The notes below the pieces were generated by a model. That model did not search any database. It saw nothing but the letters and a program-made list of their open reading frames with translations, and was not told where the DNA came from. Source: Bacteroidia bacterium (lineage in GTDB: Bacteria > Bacteroidota > Bacteroidia > Flavobacteriales > Schleiferiaceae). From it: DNA of 64,000 nt. Numbering within the stretch: position 1 is the first letter of the stretch; each line of letters starts with the position of its first letter. The stretch covers positions 62,001 to 126,000 of the forward strand of contig JAUHWL010000001.1 of the NCBI GenBank assembly GCA_030424545.1, written 5' to 3'. Of the stretch, positions 1 to 7,962 are shown piece by piece. The position numbers and the translations under genes are program-made.

Positions 1-829
1 CTTGCAGATTAAAAGAATAATTTTTGTACAGCAAGTTTACATAGCCTTGCGCATGTACACCAAACGCATGCTGATACTTTACATTTATGTTGAATCTTTT
101 CTGGCTTATGCCGTTGTAAAAACCGTCTAGCTCTGTAGATGCACCGTTCTCCCCGTTCCAGTTTTCAAAAGACCAAGCGGCATAAAGTTGAACAAAGTTT
201 TTGGCGTTAAAATCATAACTCACAGTGCCCGAAAACTTCAACCCATTTGTGTAGATATCAGAGTTGCCGTAGGTTGAGTCTCTAACATACCCAACGTTAA
301 ATTTTGTATTAGACCGTTTAAACCACTCCACGCCAGGATAAAACGCTAGTTTATCTGAAAACTTGATTGCGCCTACATAATTAACATGAAACGTGTTGAA
401 ACAAGATCTGTTTGCGAAAGCGGTTTGGCATTTGTCATCATCATAAATTGCAAAGAAATTATCCTCGGCACCAAAACTATAACCCACATTAATTACGGTT
501 GAATTATAAAAACCCGAGTTGTTGTGAAGCTGATAGCCGGCATCAACAGCTACATCGTCTAAACCCCACGTTTCCCTACTAACATTAGATGTTGGAAGCA
601 AAACACCAATTCTAAACCTTTTAATTCCCCAGTTACCCCGAAAGCCTGTTTCCAAAACAGCAGTGCCCAATCCGTGCTCCCAAGAACCAGCCACGTGGTA
701 CCCGCCAAACCCTTCTACAGACGTGTAAATCTGTGTGGGATCGCTGGCCTTCATTTTCAAAAAATCTGCATTTTGGGAGAATACAGAAAATGACAACAGC
801 AATGCGACAAGTGAATAAGCTATTTTCAT
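1..829 (-). CDS. Outer-membrane beta-barrel-like protein, C-terminus cut by the window
   Basis: An open frame runs from an ATG at 829-827 to the window edge without a stop (276 codons visible). It starts with a signal peptide (MKIAYSLVALLLSFSVFSQ, probable cleavage after the Ser-Gln). The rest alternates short polar turns with aromatic beta-strand-like stretches (for example VSYDFNAKNFVQLYAAWSF), as expected of an outer-membrane barrel. Two cysteines lie close together (DDKCQTAFANRSCF) and may form a disulfide. No specific transporter family could be named. The frame, the signal peptide and the lack of any better reading are seen directly; the barrel assignment is inference. Confidence 0.75.
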   Translation of the reverse strand, partial: MKIAYSLVALLLSFSVFSQNADFLKMKASDPTQIYTSVEGFGGYHVAGSWEHGLGTAVLETGFRGNWGIKRFRIGVLLPTSNVSRETWGLDDVAVDAGYQLHNNSGFYNSTVINVGYSFGAEDNFFAIYDDDKCQTAFANRSCFNTFHVNYVGAIKFSDKLAFYPGVEWFKRSNTKFNVGYVRDSTYGNSDIYTNGLKFSGTVSYDFNAKNFVQLYAAWSFENWNGENGASTELDGFYNGISQKRFNINVKYQHAFGVHAQGYVNLLYKNYSFNLQ

Positions 830-964
830 TTTTTATAAATTTTGAGCAAAACGAAAATAAGTCAATCCCATGAATAGGAAGAAGGATCATCATGTTTGGC
901 TAACTAATTTCTAATTGCCAGGCCATTCTCATTGACTTATTAAAATATTGGCAGTATTACCGCA

Positions 965-2080
965 TCAATTCCTCTTCCGATAGCCTCTTACCGCCAGTAT
1001 GAGCATGGTCACTGCAAAAAGAGAAATTTTCACAAACTCCCATTGCATTTGGGCAAAGGTGCTGCCCTTGAGTAATACACTACGCAGCACTTTTATCAAG
1101 TATGCCACCGGGTTTACATAGGTTAGTTTTTGTGCCCAATCTGGCATGTTTTCAATTGGCGTGAAGAGGCCGCTCATTAAAATGAAGATGACGGTAACAA
1201 ACCAAGCCAAAAACATGGCTTGTTGTTGCGTGTCTGCAAAACCGCTTATCCACAAACCCATGCCCAAAACCACCAACATGTAAATGGACACGTAGCTGAA
1301 AAGTAAAATCAAACTCCCATTTACGGGGATGTTGAATATGAGGTAGCCTATAGTTAAACCAAATGCCATTTCAAACATGGCTATGACCCAAAAAGGAAGC
1401 AGCTTACCGATAAGAAAATGCACCTTGCTAATTGGCGTTACATTGATTTGTTCTATGGTGCCAATTTCTTTTTCGCGAACCACATTCATGGCCGATAAAA
1501 ACAAGCCGATCATGGTGACGAGTAAAGCAAGTATGCCCGGTACCATGAGGTTTTTATAGGCCATCTCGGGATTGAACCAATAGCGTTTTTCTACTTGAAT
1601 GGGCATGGTTAGTTGTTCCGGCAAGCCATTCCATTCTTGGCGAATTTCACTGCTAAAACTGTTGATGATGCCACTGGCATAACTAAATGACAAGGTTGCT
1701 GCCTGGCCGTCAATACTATTCACATCAAGCATAATTTGTGCACTTTTCTCCTTGGCCAAATCATGTTCAAAGCGGGGAGGAATGCGAATGAAAAGCGTTG
1801 CTTGATTCTCATCAAGTGCGCTCATGCCATCGTTAAAATTGGCCATCGCCCCTTTAAACTTGAAAAATGGAGAAGCCGCAAACTGATTCATTAGCCGCTC
1901 TGATGTTTGACTTTTGTCTGCATCGTAGACCACGTATGTGATGTTCTTCAGCTCAAAGTCTGCCGCAAATGTTAATACCACAAGCTGCACAATGGGCAGC
2001 ACAAAAATGATCGGTAGCATGGCCTTGTTCCGAAAAATTTGCAAAAATTCCTTTTGCAGTAAAAACTTCAATGTTCTCAT
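965..2080 (-). CDS. ABC-2 type transporter permease (second of pair)
   Basis: A 371-residue membrane subunit of an ABC exporter. It has the ABC2_membrane_3 layout: one N-terminal membrane helix (about residues 22-42), a large periplasmic domain (about 45-175), then five more helpless-free hydrophobic segments to the C-terminus, with the typical NVVREKEIGTIEQINVTPI cytoplasmic stretch near residue 200. It is related to the YhhJ/YbhR/YbhS permeases. Its ATG overlaps the stop of the upstream permease gene by four bases (2077-2080), so the two are probably translationally coupled and form a heterodimeric pore. It is the last gene of the minus-strand export operon that begins with the TetR regulator near 7.7 kb. 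Confidence 0.9.
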   Translation of the reverse strand: MRTLKFLLQKEFLQIFRNKAMLPIIFVLPIVQLVVLTFAADFELKNITYVVYDADKSQTSERLMNQFAASPFFKFKGAMANFNDGMSALDENQATLFIRIPPRFEHDLAKEKSAQIMLDVNSIDGQAATLSFSYASGIINSFSSEIRQEWNGLPEQLTMPIQVEKRYWFNPEMAYKNLMVPGILALLVTMIGLFLSAMNVVREKEIGTIEQINVTPISKVHFLIGKLLPFWVIAMFEMAFGLTIGYLIFNIPVNGSLILLFSYVSIYMLVVLGMGLWISGFADTQQQAMFLAWFVTVIFILMSGLFTPIENMPDWAQKLTYVNPVAYLIKVLRSVLLKGSTFAQMQWEFVKISLFAVTMLILAVRGYRKRN

Positions 2081-3180
2081 TGCAATCGAATTTTGAATTT
2101 CTTCACGCTCACCCCGATAAAAAAGGCGGTCATGCCTAACAATATTAAGGTCTCTTTCCAGATATAAGCCATCCCAATACCTTTAAGCATGATGTTTTTA
2201 ATGATAATCAAAAACCATTTTGCCGGTATGATATTGCTGATAACTTGTAAGGGCAGTGGCATGTTAGCAATGGGAAAAATGAACCCCGAGAGGAGGATGG
2301 TTGGCATCATCAACCCAAAAAGCGAAAGCATGAGCGCAGTTTGTTGGCTGTCTGCCACAGTAGAGATTAACACCCCTAATCCCAAAGATGTCATGATGAA
2401 AAGTAGCATTTCAAAAAGCAGTAAAACAACACTACCATTCACAGGTACCGAAAACACCAGCCACGCTACCAACAGGATAAGGATGGCATTTATAATGCTA
2501 AGTATTGCAAACGGCAGCACTTTACCCACAATAATCACTGCGGGTTTTAGCGGTGACACATAGAGAATTTCAATGGTGCCCAATTCTTTCTCTCTTGTAA
2601 TGGAAATACTTGTGAGCATGGCAGACACGAGCATGAGAATGATGGTTACAACCCCTGGAACGAACATTTCTGCACTCTTCAACTCTGGGTTATAATGCCA
2701 GCGAACTTGTGGATCTATTGTTTCAATTTGAATGTTTGTTCCAGCACGCTCCTTCATCCACGTCATGATAACCGCCTCTGCGCTACTTGTTAAAATCGTG
2801 GCGAGATTCGGGTCGCTACCATCTGCAATCAATTGAATCTTGGCGTTCCCCGCTGTTACATTTTGCTCAAACTTGGGCGGAATGACCACCACCATTTTTA
2901 GTTTGTTGGTCTGAAAGGCTTCAAGCATCTCAGCCTCAGAGTTGATGTTCGCAGACAACCTGAAAAAATCAGATCCTGTCATACGCTGTACAAGGTCGTT
3001 AGAGAACTGACCCGGACTTTGATTGTAGATGCCAATGTTGGCATTGTTCACCTCTGTGGTAATTGCGAAACCAAACAACAGCAATTGCGCAATGGGCATA
3101 CCAAACAGAACCATAAGCGTGCGCTTATCACGAAAAATGTGATAGAACTCCTTGCGAACAAAAGCCAAGAATTGCTTCAT
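2077..3180 (-). CDS. ABC-2 type transporter permease (first of pair)
   Basis: A 367-residue paralogue of the following permease, with the same layout: N-terminal helix, periplasmic domain, five C-terminal membrane segments and the ITREKELGTIEILYVSPL stretch. The reading frame is open further upstream, to 3318, but the ATG at 3180 is chosen. It begins MKQFLAFVRKEFYHIF, which matches the start of the paralogue, and it overlaps the stop of the ATPase gene in a TAATG junction. The extra upstream 46 codons would lie entirely inside that ATPase gene. Known members of this family work with a two-ATPase module and an HlyD adaptor, as found here. Confidence 0.9.
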   Translation of the reverse strand: MKQFLAFVRKEFYHIFRDKRTLMVLFGMPIAQLLLFGFAITTEVNNANIGIYNQSPGQFSNDLVQRMTGSDFFRLSANINSEAEMLEAFQTNKLKMVVVIPPKFEQNVTAGNAKIQLIADGSDPNLATILTSSAEAVIMTWMKERAGTNIQIETIDPQVRWHYNPELKSAEMFVPGVVTIILMLVSAMLTSISITREKELGTIEILYVSPLKPAVIIVGKVLPFAILSIINAILILLVAWLVFSVPVNGSVVLLLFEMLLFIMTSLGLGVLISTVADSQQTALMLSLFGLMMPTILLSGFIFPIANMPLPLQVISNIIPAKWFLIIIKNIMLKGIGMAYIWKETLILLGMTAFFIGVSVKKFKIRLQ

Positions 3181-3929
3181 TATTCTGATCGTTTGCTTCG
3201 CACCGCCATGTGTAAAAACACATCGTTCATGGTGGGGAGGTTGTACTTTGTTCTCAGTGCAGTTGGGGTGTCCAAGTCGCGCATTTCGCCATCCACCATA
3301 ATGCTCACGCGGTCGCAATATTCGGCTTCATCTAAGTAGTGGGTGGTTACAAAAACGGTTATTCCTTTCGCGGCAGCGCTATAAATCATACCCCAAAACT
3401 GGCGCCTGGTAATTGGGTCAACGCCACTAGTAGGTTCATCTAAAAACACAATTTTTGGGTTGTGAATAATGGCGATGCTAAAGGCTAATTTCTGTTTCCA
3501 GCCCAATGGCAATTCAGCTACAAAACGTTTGGCGTAGTTTTCTAATCCAAGCTCTTTTATTAGTGCAACGCTGCGCTCTTTTATTTCGGTTGATTTTAAA
3601 CCATAAATACCCGCATAAAAGCGGATGTTTTCTTCAACCGTTAAGTCACCATACAAACTGAAGTGTTGGCTCATGTAGCCGATGTTCTTCTTGATATCTT
3701 CCGGCTGTTTGTAGATGTCGAATCCCGCAATGTTGGCTTCTCCAGAACTGGGTGAACTCAGGCCACAAAGCATTTTGATGGCCGTAGTTTTCCCTGCACC
3801 ATTCGCCCCAAGGAAGCCAAAGATTTCACCTTTCTTCACCTCGAAAGTAATGGCGTCTACAGCTGTGAAATCACCGAACGTTTTAGTCAAGTTTTTCGCG
3901 GTAATTGTATGTTCGGCTGGCTTAAGCAT
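3180..3929 (-). CDS. ABC transporter ATP-binding protein with degenerate signature motif
   Basis: A 249-residue nucleotide-binding domain. Walker A is GANGAGKT (41-48), Walker B is VFLDEP (161-166) and the switch histidine is present in TTHYLDEAE (His197). The signature position reads LPLGW (140-144) instead of LSGGQ. It resembles one half of the two-domain ATPases YbhF/RbbA, and the other half is the separate upstream gene. The start overlaps the preceding ATPase gene by eight bases and the stop overlaps the permease start, indicating coupled translation. The degenerate signature is complementary to the defect of its partner (see findings). Confidence 0.93.
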   Translation of the reverse strand: MLKPAEHTITAKNLTKTFGDFTAVDAITFEVKKGEIFGFLGANGAGKTTAIKMLCGLSSPSSGEANIAGFDIYKQPEDIKKNIGYMSQHFSLYGDLTVEENIRFYAGIYGLKSTEIKERSVALIKELGLENYAKRFVAELPLGWKQKLAFSIAIIHNPKIVFLDEPTSGVDPITRRQFWGMIYSAAAKGITVFVTTHYLDEAEYCDRVSIMVDGEMRDLDTPTALRTKYNLPTMNDVFLHMAVRSKRSE

Positions 3930-4848
3930 GAGCAGATTCTTCCAAATTTCCGCGAACCATTAAGTCCATGAAACAGTCTTCAATATTCGGTGTGCCTACA
4001 CTGACTTCGGGATTTTTTAGACCGCCATTTTCAAGAACTTGCTTTATCGCGTTCGCTGAAGTTATTTCATCAGCATAAACATGAATCTCTTGACCAAAGC
4101 TGTATGCGTTCTGGGTTGCAGGATTGTTTTCCAGCGCTTGCAAAGCTGGGTAGATGGCGACATTGCTTACGATGAAAAGCTGTCGTTCAAATTGCTCAAC
4201 AATACCTTTTGGTGTATTTATATCGAGTATTCTGCCTTTCTGGATAAGCGCGATACGATCGCACAATTCGGCTTCATCCATATAAGGTGTGCTCACCAAA
4301 ATGGTGACACCCTTTGCCTTCAGGCTTTTCAGCATGTCCCAAAACTCTTTGCGGCTAACAGCATCAACCCCAAAGGTGGGCTCATCCAACACCAAAACTT
4401 TAGGCTTGTGGATCAAAGCACAACTCAATGCTAGTTTTTGTTTCATCCCACCGCTTAACGCTCCAGCCTTACGGTTGCCAAATGGTTCGAGCTGCTGGTA
4501 GATATCTTTAATGAGTTCGTAGTTTTCGTCAATTGTGGTGTTGAAAATTGTCGCAAAGAACTTTAGGTTTTCTGTCACGCTTAAATCTTGATAGAGCGAG
4601 AATTTCCCAGGCATATAACCTACGTTTTCGCGGATGTACTTGTAATCTGCCACCACATCTTTGCCGTTAAACAGCACATTGCCGCTATCGGCCAAAAGCA
4701 CGGTTGTGAGAATGCGAAAGAGGGTGCTTTTTCCAGCACCATCAGGCCCGATTAGACCAAATAGTTCGCCTTCACCTACCGAAAAAGACACATCCTTTAC
4801 GGCTTCGTTTTCGCCATAGCTTTTGTTGATGTTGTGGAACTCAACCAT
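3922..4848 (-). CDS. ABC transporter ATP-binding protein with altered H-loop
   Basis: A 308-residue nucleotide-binding domain with a C-terminal extension of about 80 residues. Walker A is GPDGAGKS (34-41), the signature is canonical LSGGM (131-135) and Walker B is VLVLDEP (151-157). The H-loop reads STPYMDEAE, so proline 188 replaces the usual histidine. It most resembles the N-terminal half of YbhF/RbbA-type exporters. The ATG overlaps the last base of the HlyD adaptor's stop codon, placing it inside the same operon. It probably pairs with the downstream ATPase to drive a drug or envelope-compound exporter; the substrate cannot be read from the sequence. Confidence 0.93.
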   Translation of the reverse strand: MVEFHNINKSYGENEAVKDVSFSVGEGELFGLIGPDGAGKSTLFRILTTVLLADSGNVLFNGKDVVADYKYIRENVGYMPGKFSLYQDLSVTENLKFFATIFNTTIDENYELIKDIYQQLEPFGNRKAGALSGGMKQKLALSCALIHKPKVLVLDEPTFGVDAVSRKEFWDMLKSLKAKGVTILVSTPYMDEAELCDRIALIQKGRILDINTPKGIVEQFERQLFIVSNVAIYPALQALENNPATQNAYSFGQEIHVYADEITSANAIKQVLENGGLKNPEVSVGTPNIEDCFMDLMVRGNLEESAHA

Positions 4849-5789
4849 TATTCTGCGGTACTTATCCAGAGTTCGCCAGGCATGCCTAGCTTTAGTTTTC
4901 CGTCATTTTTAACGCGCAGTTTAATAGCATACACCAAGTCTACCCGGTCCTTTTTTGTCTGAATCGTTTTCGGGGTAAACTCCGCCTGGTCAGATATCCA
5001 TATCAACTCACCTTGGTAATCCAGCATTTCGCCTTCCGGACCATCAATTTTTACAGAATAGGCCTTGCCAATCTCAATTGTCGAAAGTTGATCACCGGAA
5101 ACAAACGCACGTAGATTTAAGGCGCTCATGTCTGCCACTTTATACAAAGGTTTACCAGGAGCAGTCATCTCGTTTTGCTCCACCAGCTTGGCCAATACAA
5201 TGCCATTTACCGGATTGGTGATCACAGCATCTGCAATCATTTTTTCAAGAAGATCGTTCTTGGCGGTTATAGCGGCTACCTGTGCTTCAATAGCTGGATA
5301 TTGCGTTTGCAAGACTTGTAACTTGTTTCTAGCAATAGTTGCCGCACTGTTAATGTCGTCCAATTGCTTTTGAGTTGCCGCTTTTTCGGCATACATTTTC
5401 GATATCCGCTTTTGATCTTTTTCTATTCGCTCTAGCTCATCTTTCGCCACTTGAATTTGGGCGGCAATGTTTTGCTTTTGGGCTTGCGTTGAAAGCAGGT
5501 TTGCGGCAAGTTCAGCTCGTTGCAGGTGAAGGTTTGTGGTATCTACCAAACCCACAACTTCGCCAGCCGCCACGGTTTGCCCTTCAACAATGCTAAAGCT
5601 TAGAAGCTCGCCTTGCGCCTTTGCAGAAATGGTTATTTCGTCTGCTTCAAAATTGCCGTAGGCATCGGCTTTATCTCCGTTGTTGTTGCAAGATGAGACA
5701 AACAAGGCCCAACTCAATGTTGCAAAAGCAAACAACAACCTTTTCAGTTGCCGATAAGCAGTGCGGGTTTGTATTGTTATTATTTTCAT
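4848..5789 (-). CDS. HlyD-family membrane fusion lipoprotein
   Basis: A 313-residue periplasmic adaptor linking an inner-membrane ABC exporter to an outer-membrane channel. A lipoprotein signal ends at LFVSSC with Cys34 as the likely lipidated residue. Next come a biotinyl-lipoyl-like half motif (about 45-90), a long alpha-helical hairpin rich in Gln, Ala and Glu (about 90-190), the second lipoyl half (NPVNGIVLAKLVEQNEMTAPGKPL region) and a beta-barrel domain. This is the domain order of YhiI/YbhG-type adaptors. It lies between the TolC-like gene and the ATPase genes, consistent with a complete tripartite exporter. Confidence 0.92.
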   Translation of the reverse strand: MKIITIQTRTAYRQLKRLLFAFATLSWALFVSSCNNNGDKADAYGNFEADEITISAKAQGELLSFSIVEGQTVAAGEVVGLVDTTNLHLQRAELAANLLSTQAQKQNIAAQIQVAKDELERIEKDQKRISKMYAEKAATQKQLDDINSAATIARNKLQVLQTQYPAIEAQVAAITAKNDLLEKMIADAVITNPVNGIVLAKLVEQNEMTAPGKPLYKVADMSALNLRAFVSGDQLSTIEIGKAYSVKIDGPEGEMLDYQGELIWISDQAEFTPKTIQTKKDRVDLVYAIKLRVKNDGKLKLGMPGELWISTAE

Positions 5790-5852
5790 GTTATCTGTTT
5801 TTTAATGTGGTATCTTCTATTGTTTTACAGCCGTTTGGAGACACTGTACTGA

Positions 5853-7121
5853 TTACTCACCCAGCAAATTGTTATAATTTAAAATGGCAACTTGCAGCTG
5901 AATTTTGTGCAGTTCTAAATTGCTCTCCGCTTCTTCAACCTTGTTTAGTTGTGCAATGTATTCTGCGCTTGTAATGGTGCCATTTTTAAGTTGTGCGGCA
6001 TAAGCATCAGCTACCAATTTATACAGACTTACCAACTCTGCATCATCTTGCATAAGTGTTTTTACCTTTTCTATTGTATTTAGCTGTGCGGCCGTTTGTA
6101 CACCAATTTGAGATGATAATTGCACTTTTTTTAAGTCTATTATTTTTTGGTTGATGCTGAGGTTTTGACGCAATACACGACCTTGATTCCAATCAAACAT
6201 CTTCCACCTCAACGTTACCCCAACTCTGGCCATAGGCGCTAGGTTATCATTAAAAATATTATAACCCGGCAACCCAATTCCACCATCAGCAAACAAGCCA
6301 ATTTTTGGTAAATACACAGACTTAGTTAACTCCTTTTGTGCTTCTAACAAATATGATTGATGATCTAGCAACAACATATCTGGCCGGTTTGAAAGGCTTG
6401 ATTCAAAACGAATATCGGTTGGAACCGCATTAAACAACGTTCCTTTTGGAATAGGTATGCCGAGTAGGTTTTCCAAAGACTTTATACTCTCCATTAAACT
6501 AAACTCAAGCTCTGTAGTTTGTTGCTTTAGCTGCACACTTTCTGCTTTAAGTAAATTTTTATCACTTTCTAAGAGCAACCCGTTTTCTACTGCTGTGCTC
6601 ACCTCGCTCAACCTGCTTTGAAGCATAGCTTGCTTATCTCTTAAAATTTGTTGTTGAGTTTGTTTTAATAAAATGCCAAAATATACCTGAGTTATTTTTG
6701 TTTTAACATTCAGCTTTTGCACCTCAACTTCTTGCATTCTTATATTCCCGTTGGCCGTTTCAATCACTTTTTTATGTTGTGTTAAACTACCGTCAAAAAT
6801 CCATTGGCGCATGGTAACCAATGCGTTATTTAAGTTTAGCGGTGCAACAGGTGCATCAAGCCCAGGAAGGGCAACAGGAATTTCAATTTGTTCGTTTTGG
6901 TAGGTAGAAACGGCATTTAATTCTAAACTCGGCAAATAGCCTTTGTTAAGGTTTTTAATGTTTAGCTCCGCTATCTGCGCATTATATTCTATTTCTTGAT
7001 TAAACTGAAAGTTTCTGTTGGCTTGGTTGATGCAAGAATCTAACGTAAGCACATATTGCGCAGATCCTTCTACGGCAAAAACCATAATAAACAGCACGAA
7101 AATATTTTTTATCCTAACCAT
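5853..7121 (-). CDS. TolC family outer-membrane efflux protein
   Basis: A 422-residue outer-membrane channel component. A signal peptide (IFVLFIMVFAVEGSAQ) precedes two homologous halves of long amphipathic helices with barrel-strand insertions, the usual TolC/OEP layout. The conserved stretch NRPDMLLLDHQSYLLEAQKELTKS opens the second repeat. It follows the TetR gene by only four bases. A six-base inverted repeat with a two-base spacer (7115-7128) overlaps the regulator's stop and this gene's start. It likely serves the downstream HlyD/ABC exporter. Confidence 0.92.
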   Translation of the reverse strand: MVRIKNIFVLFIMVFAVEGSAQYVLTLDSCINQANRNFQFNQEIEYNAQIAELNIKNLNKGYLPSLELNAVSTYQNEQIEIPVALPGLDAPVAPLNLNNALVTMRQWIFDGSLTQHKKVIETANGNIRMQEVEVQKLNVKTKITQVYFGILLKQTQQQILRDKQAMLQSRLSEVSTAVENGLLLESDKNLLKAESVQLKQQTTELEFSLMESIKSLENLLGIPIPKGTLFNAVPTDIRFESSLSNRPDMLLLDHQSYLLEAQKELTKSVYLPKIGLFADGGIGLPGYNIFNDNLAPMARVGVTLRWKMFDWNQGRVLRQNLSINQKIIDLKKVQLSSQIGVQTAAQLNTIEKVKTLMQDDAELVSLYKLVADAYAAQLKNGTITSAEYIAQLNKVEEAESNLELHKIQLQVAILNYNNLLGE

Positions 7122-7128
7122 GTGGTTA
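7115..7128. promoter_or_regulatory. Second operator-like palindrome at the tetR/tolC junction
   Basis: Arms TAACCA and TGGTTA with a two-base spacer repeat the core and spacing of the upstream operator. The site spans the stop of the regulator gene and the ATG of the TolC-like gene. It may be a weaker internal operator or a coincidence of coding constraint. Confidence 0.4.
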
Positions 7129-7731
7129 AATTTTATTTACATCAATTTGCAACCCTAGCAAAATCAATTGCGTGATATGAATCTTTCTTTCTGCTATAAA
7201 AGCACCATATTCTTTTTCGTTCATACCACTTAACATTTGTAATATTGGTTTTGCTATAAACGGAAAAACGCATAAACCGATAATATCTGCTATGAGGTGA
7301 AACGGACCTACTGGCAGCATCTTTTTATCTGCTACGGCTGCCTGAATTTGGTTTATAAAAACAAGTGGTTTTTGGTTTGAAAGCTGAAGCTGATCTAGAA
7401 TAAATGCTGGGTTTTGATTCATTTCATTCAGTACAAAAAGCGGTATTCTAGGGTTCTGAGAGATAAAATCTAAATACAAATCAACAACGCTTTCTATTTT
7501 TTGAACCAACGGTTTATTAGAATTGAGCAAGGCCAAAACCGCAGGAAACATCTCCATCATGGCTCCAAGAAGAACAGCCTTAAATAACTTTTCTTTAGAT
7601 TGAAAATGGTAATGAAGTAGGGCTTTGTTTACTCCACAGGCATCTGCAATTTCTTGCATGCGCGCACCTTCAAATCCTTTTTCATGAAAAGTTGCCTTTG
7701 CCGCTTCTATAATTTTATCTTTTGTTTTCAT
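7126..7731 (-). CDS. TetR/AcrR family transcriptional regulator
   Basis: A 201-residue repressor with the TetR N-terminal helix-turn-helix (TFHEKGFEGARMQEIADACG, then VNKALLHYHFQSKEKLF) and a helical ligand-binding C-terminal domain. An in-frame ATG six codons upstream (7749) is possible. The ATG at 7731 (MKTKDKIIEAAK) fits the family start better and lies just downstream of a TACATTTG -7 box. It is the first gene of the export operon. A large palindrome overlaps the -33 region, so autorepression is likely. Such regulators usually respond to the substrates of the linked pump. Confidence 0.92.
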   Translation of the reverse strand: MKTKDKIIEAAKATFHEKGFEGARMQEIADACGVNKALLHYHFQSKEKLFKAVLLGAMMEMFPAVLALLNSNKPLVQKIESVVDLYLDFISQNPRIPLFVLNEMNQNPAFILDQLQLSNQKPLVFINQIQAAVADKKMLPVGPFHLIADIIGLCVFPFIAKPILQMLSGMNEKEYGAFIAERKIHITQLILLGLQIDVNKI

Positions 7732-7736
7732 CGCCC

Positions 7737-7744
7737 CAAATGTA
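7737..7744 (-). promoter_or_regulatory. Bacteroidota-type promoter of the tetR-export operon
   Basis: On the minus strand a -7 element TACATTTG fits TAnnTTTG and is preceded, 21 bases upstream, by a TTTG -33 element inside the operator palindrome (7757-7780). Transcription would start very near the ATG at 7731, giving a nearly leaderless message. The motif match is seen; its activity is inference. Confidence 0.55.
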
Positions 7745-7756
7745 AACAAAAAAATT

Positions 7757-7780
7757 AAATTTAACCAAATGGTTAAATTT
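7757..7780. promoter_or_regulatory. Probable TetR operator upstream of the export operon
   Basis: Perfect 11-base arms AAATTTAACCA and TGGTTAAATTT are separated by two bases. The centre contains the TTTG -33 element of the promoter reading into the TetR gene, so a bound repressor would block RNA polymerase. The position directly in front of a TetR-first operon is the usual one for autoregulation. Confidence 0.75.
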
Positions 7781-7898
7781 TGTTTTTACACCCACATTCA
7801 ATACACTAGAAAAGATCAAGACATCTTACCGATGAACATCAATCATATTAGGAACACATTATTATTCTAGTAGCCATTTTAATCTCCTTAAAAAGCAA

Positions 7899-7932
7899 AA
7901 AGCGGCACAACAATAATTTGTTGTGCCGCTTT
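7899..7932 (-). terminator. Rho-independent terminator after the T9SS protein gene
   Basis: A perfect 14-base stem (AAAGCGGCACAACA) with a six-base loop lies 31 bases downstream of the minus-strand stop codon at 7963. On the minus strand it is followed by a T-rich tract. Confidence 0.85.
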
Positions 7933-7962
7933 CTAAACTCGCGTTTATTGATTGGTTAGTTG

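Noticed and set aside
2077-3318. Longer permease reading frame with a 46-residue extension
   Set aside because: The extension lies wholly inside the ATPase gene and does not look like a permease N-terminus; the TAATG-coupled ATG at 3180 fits better.
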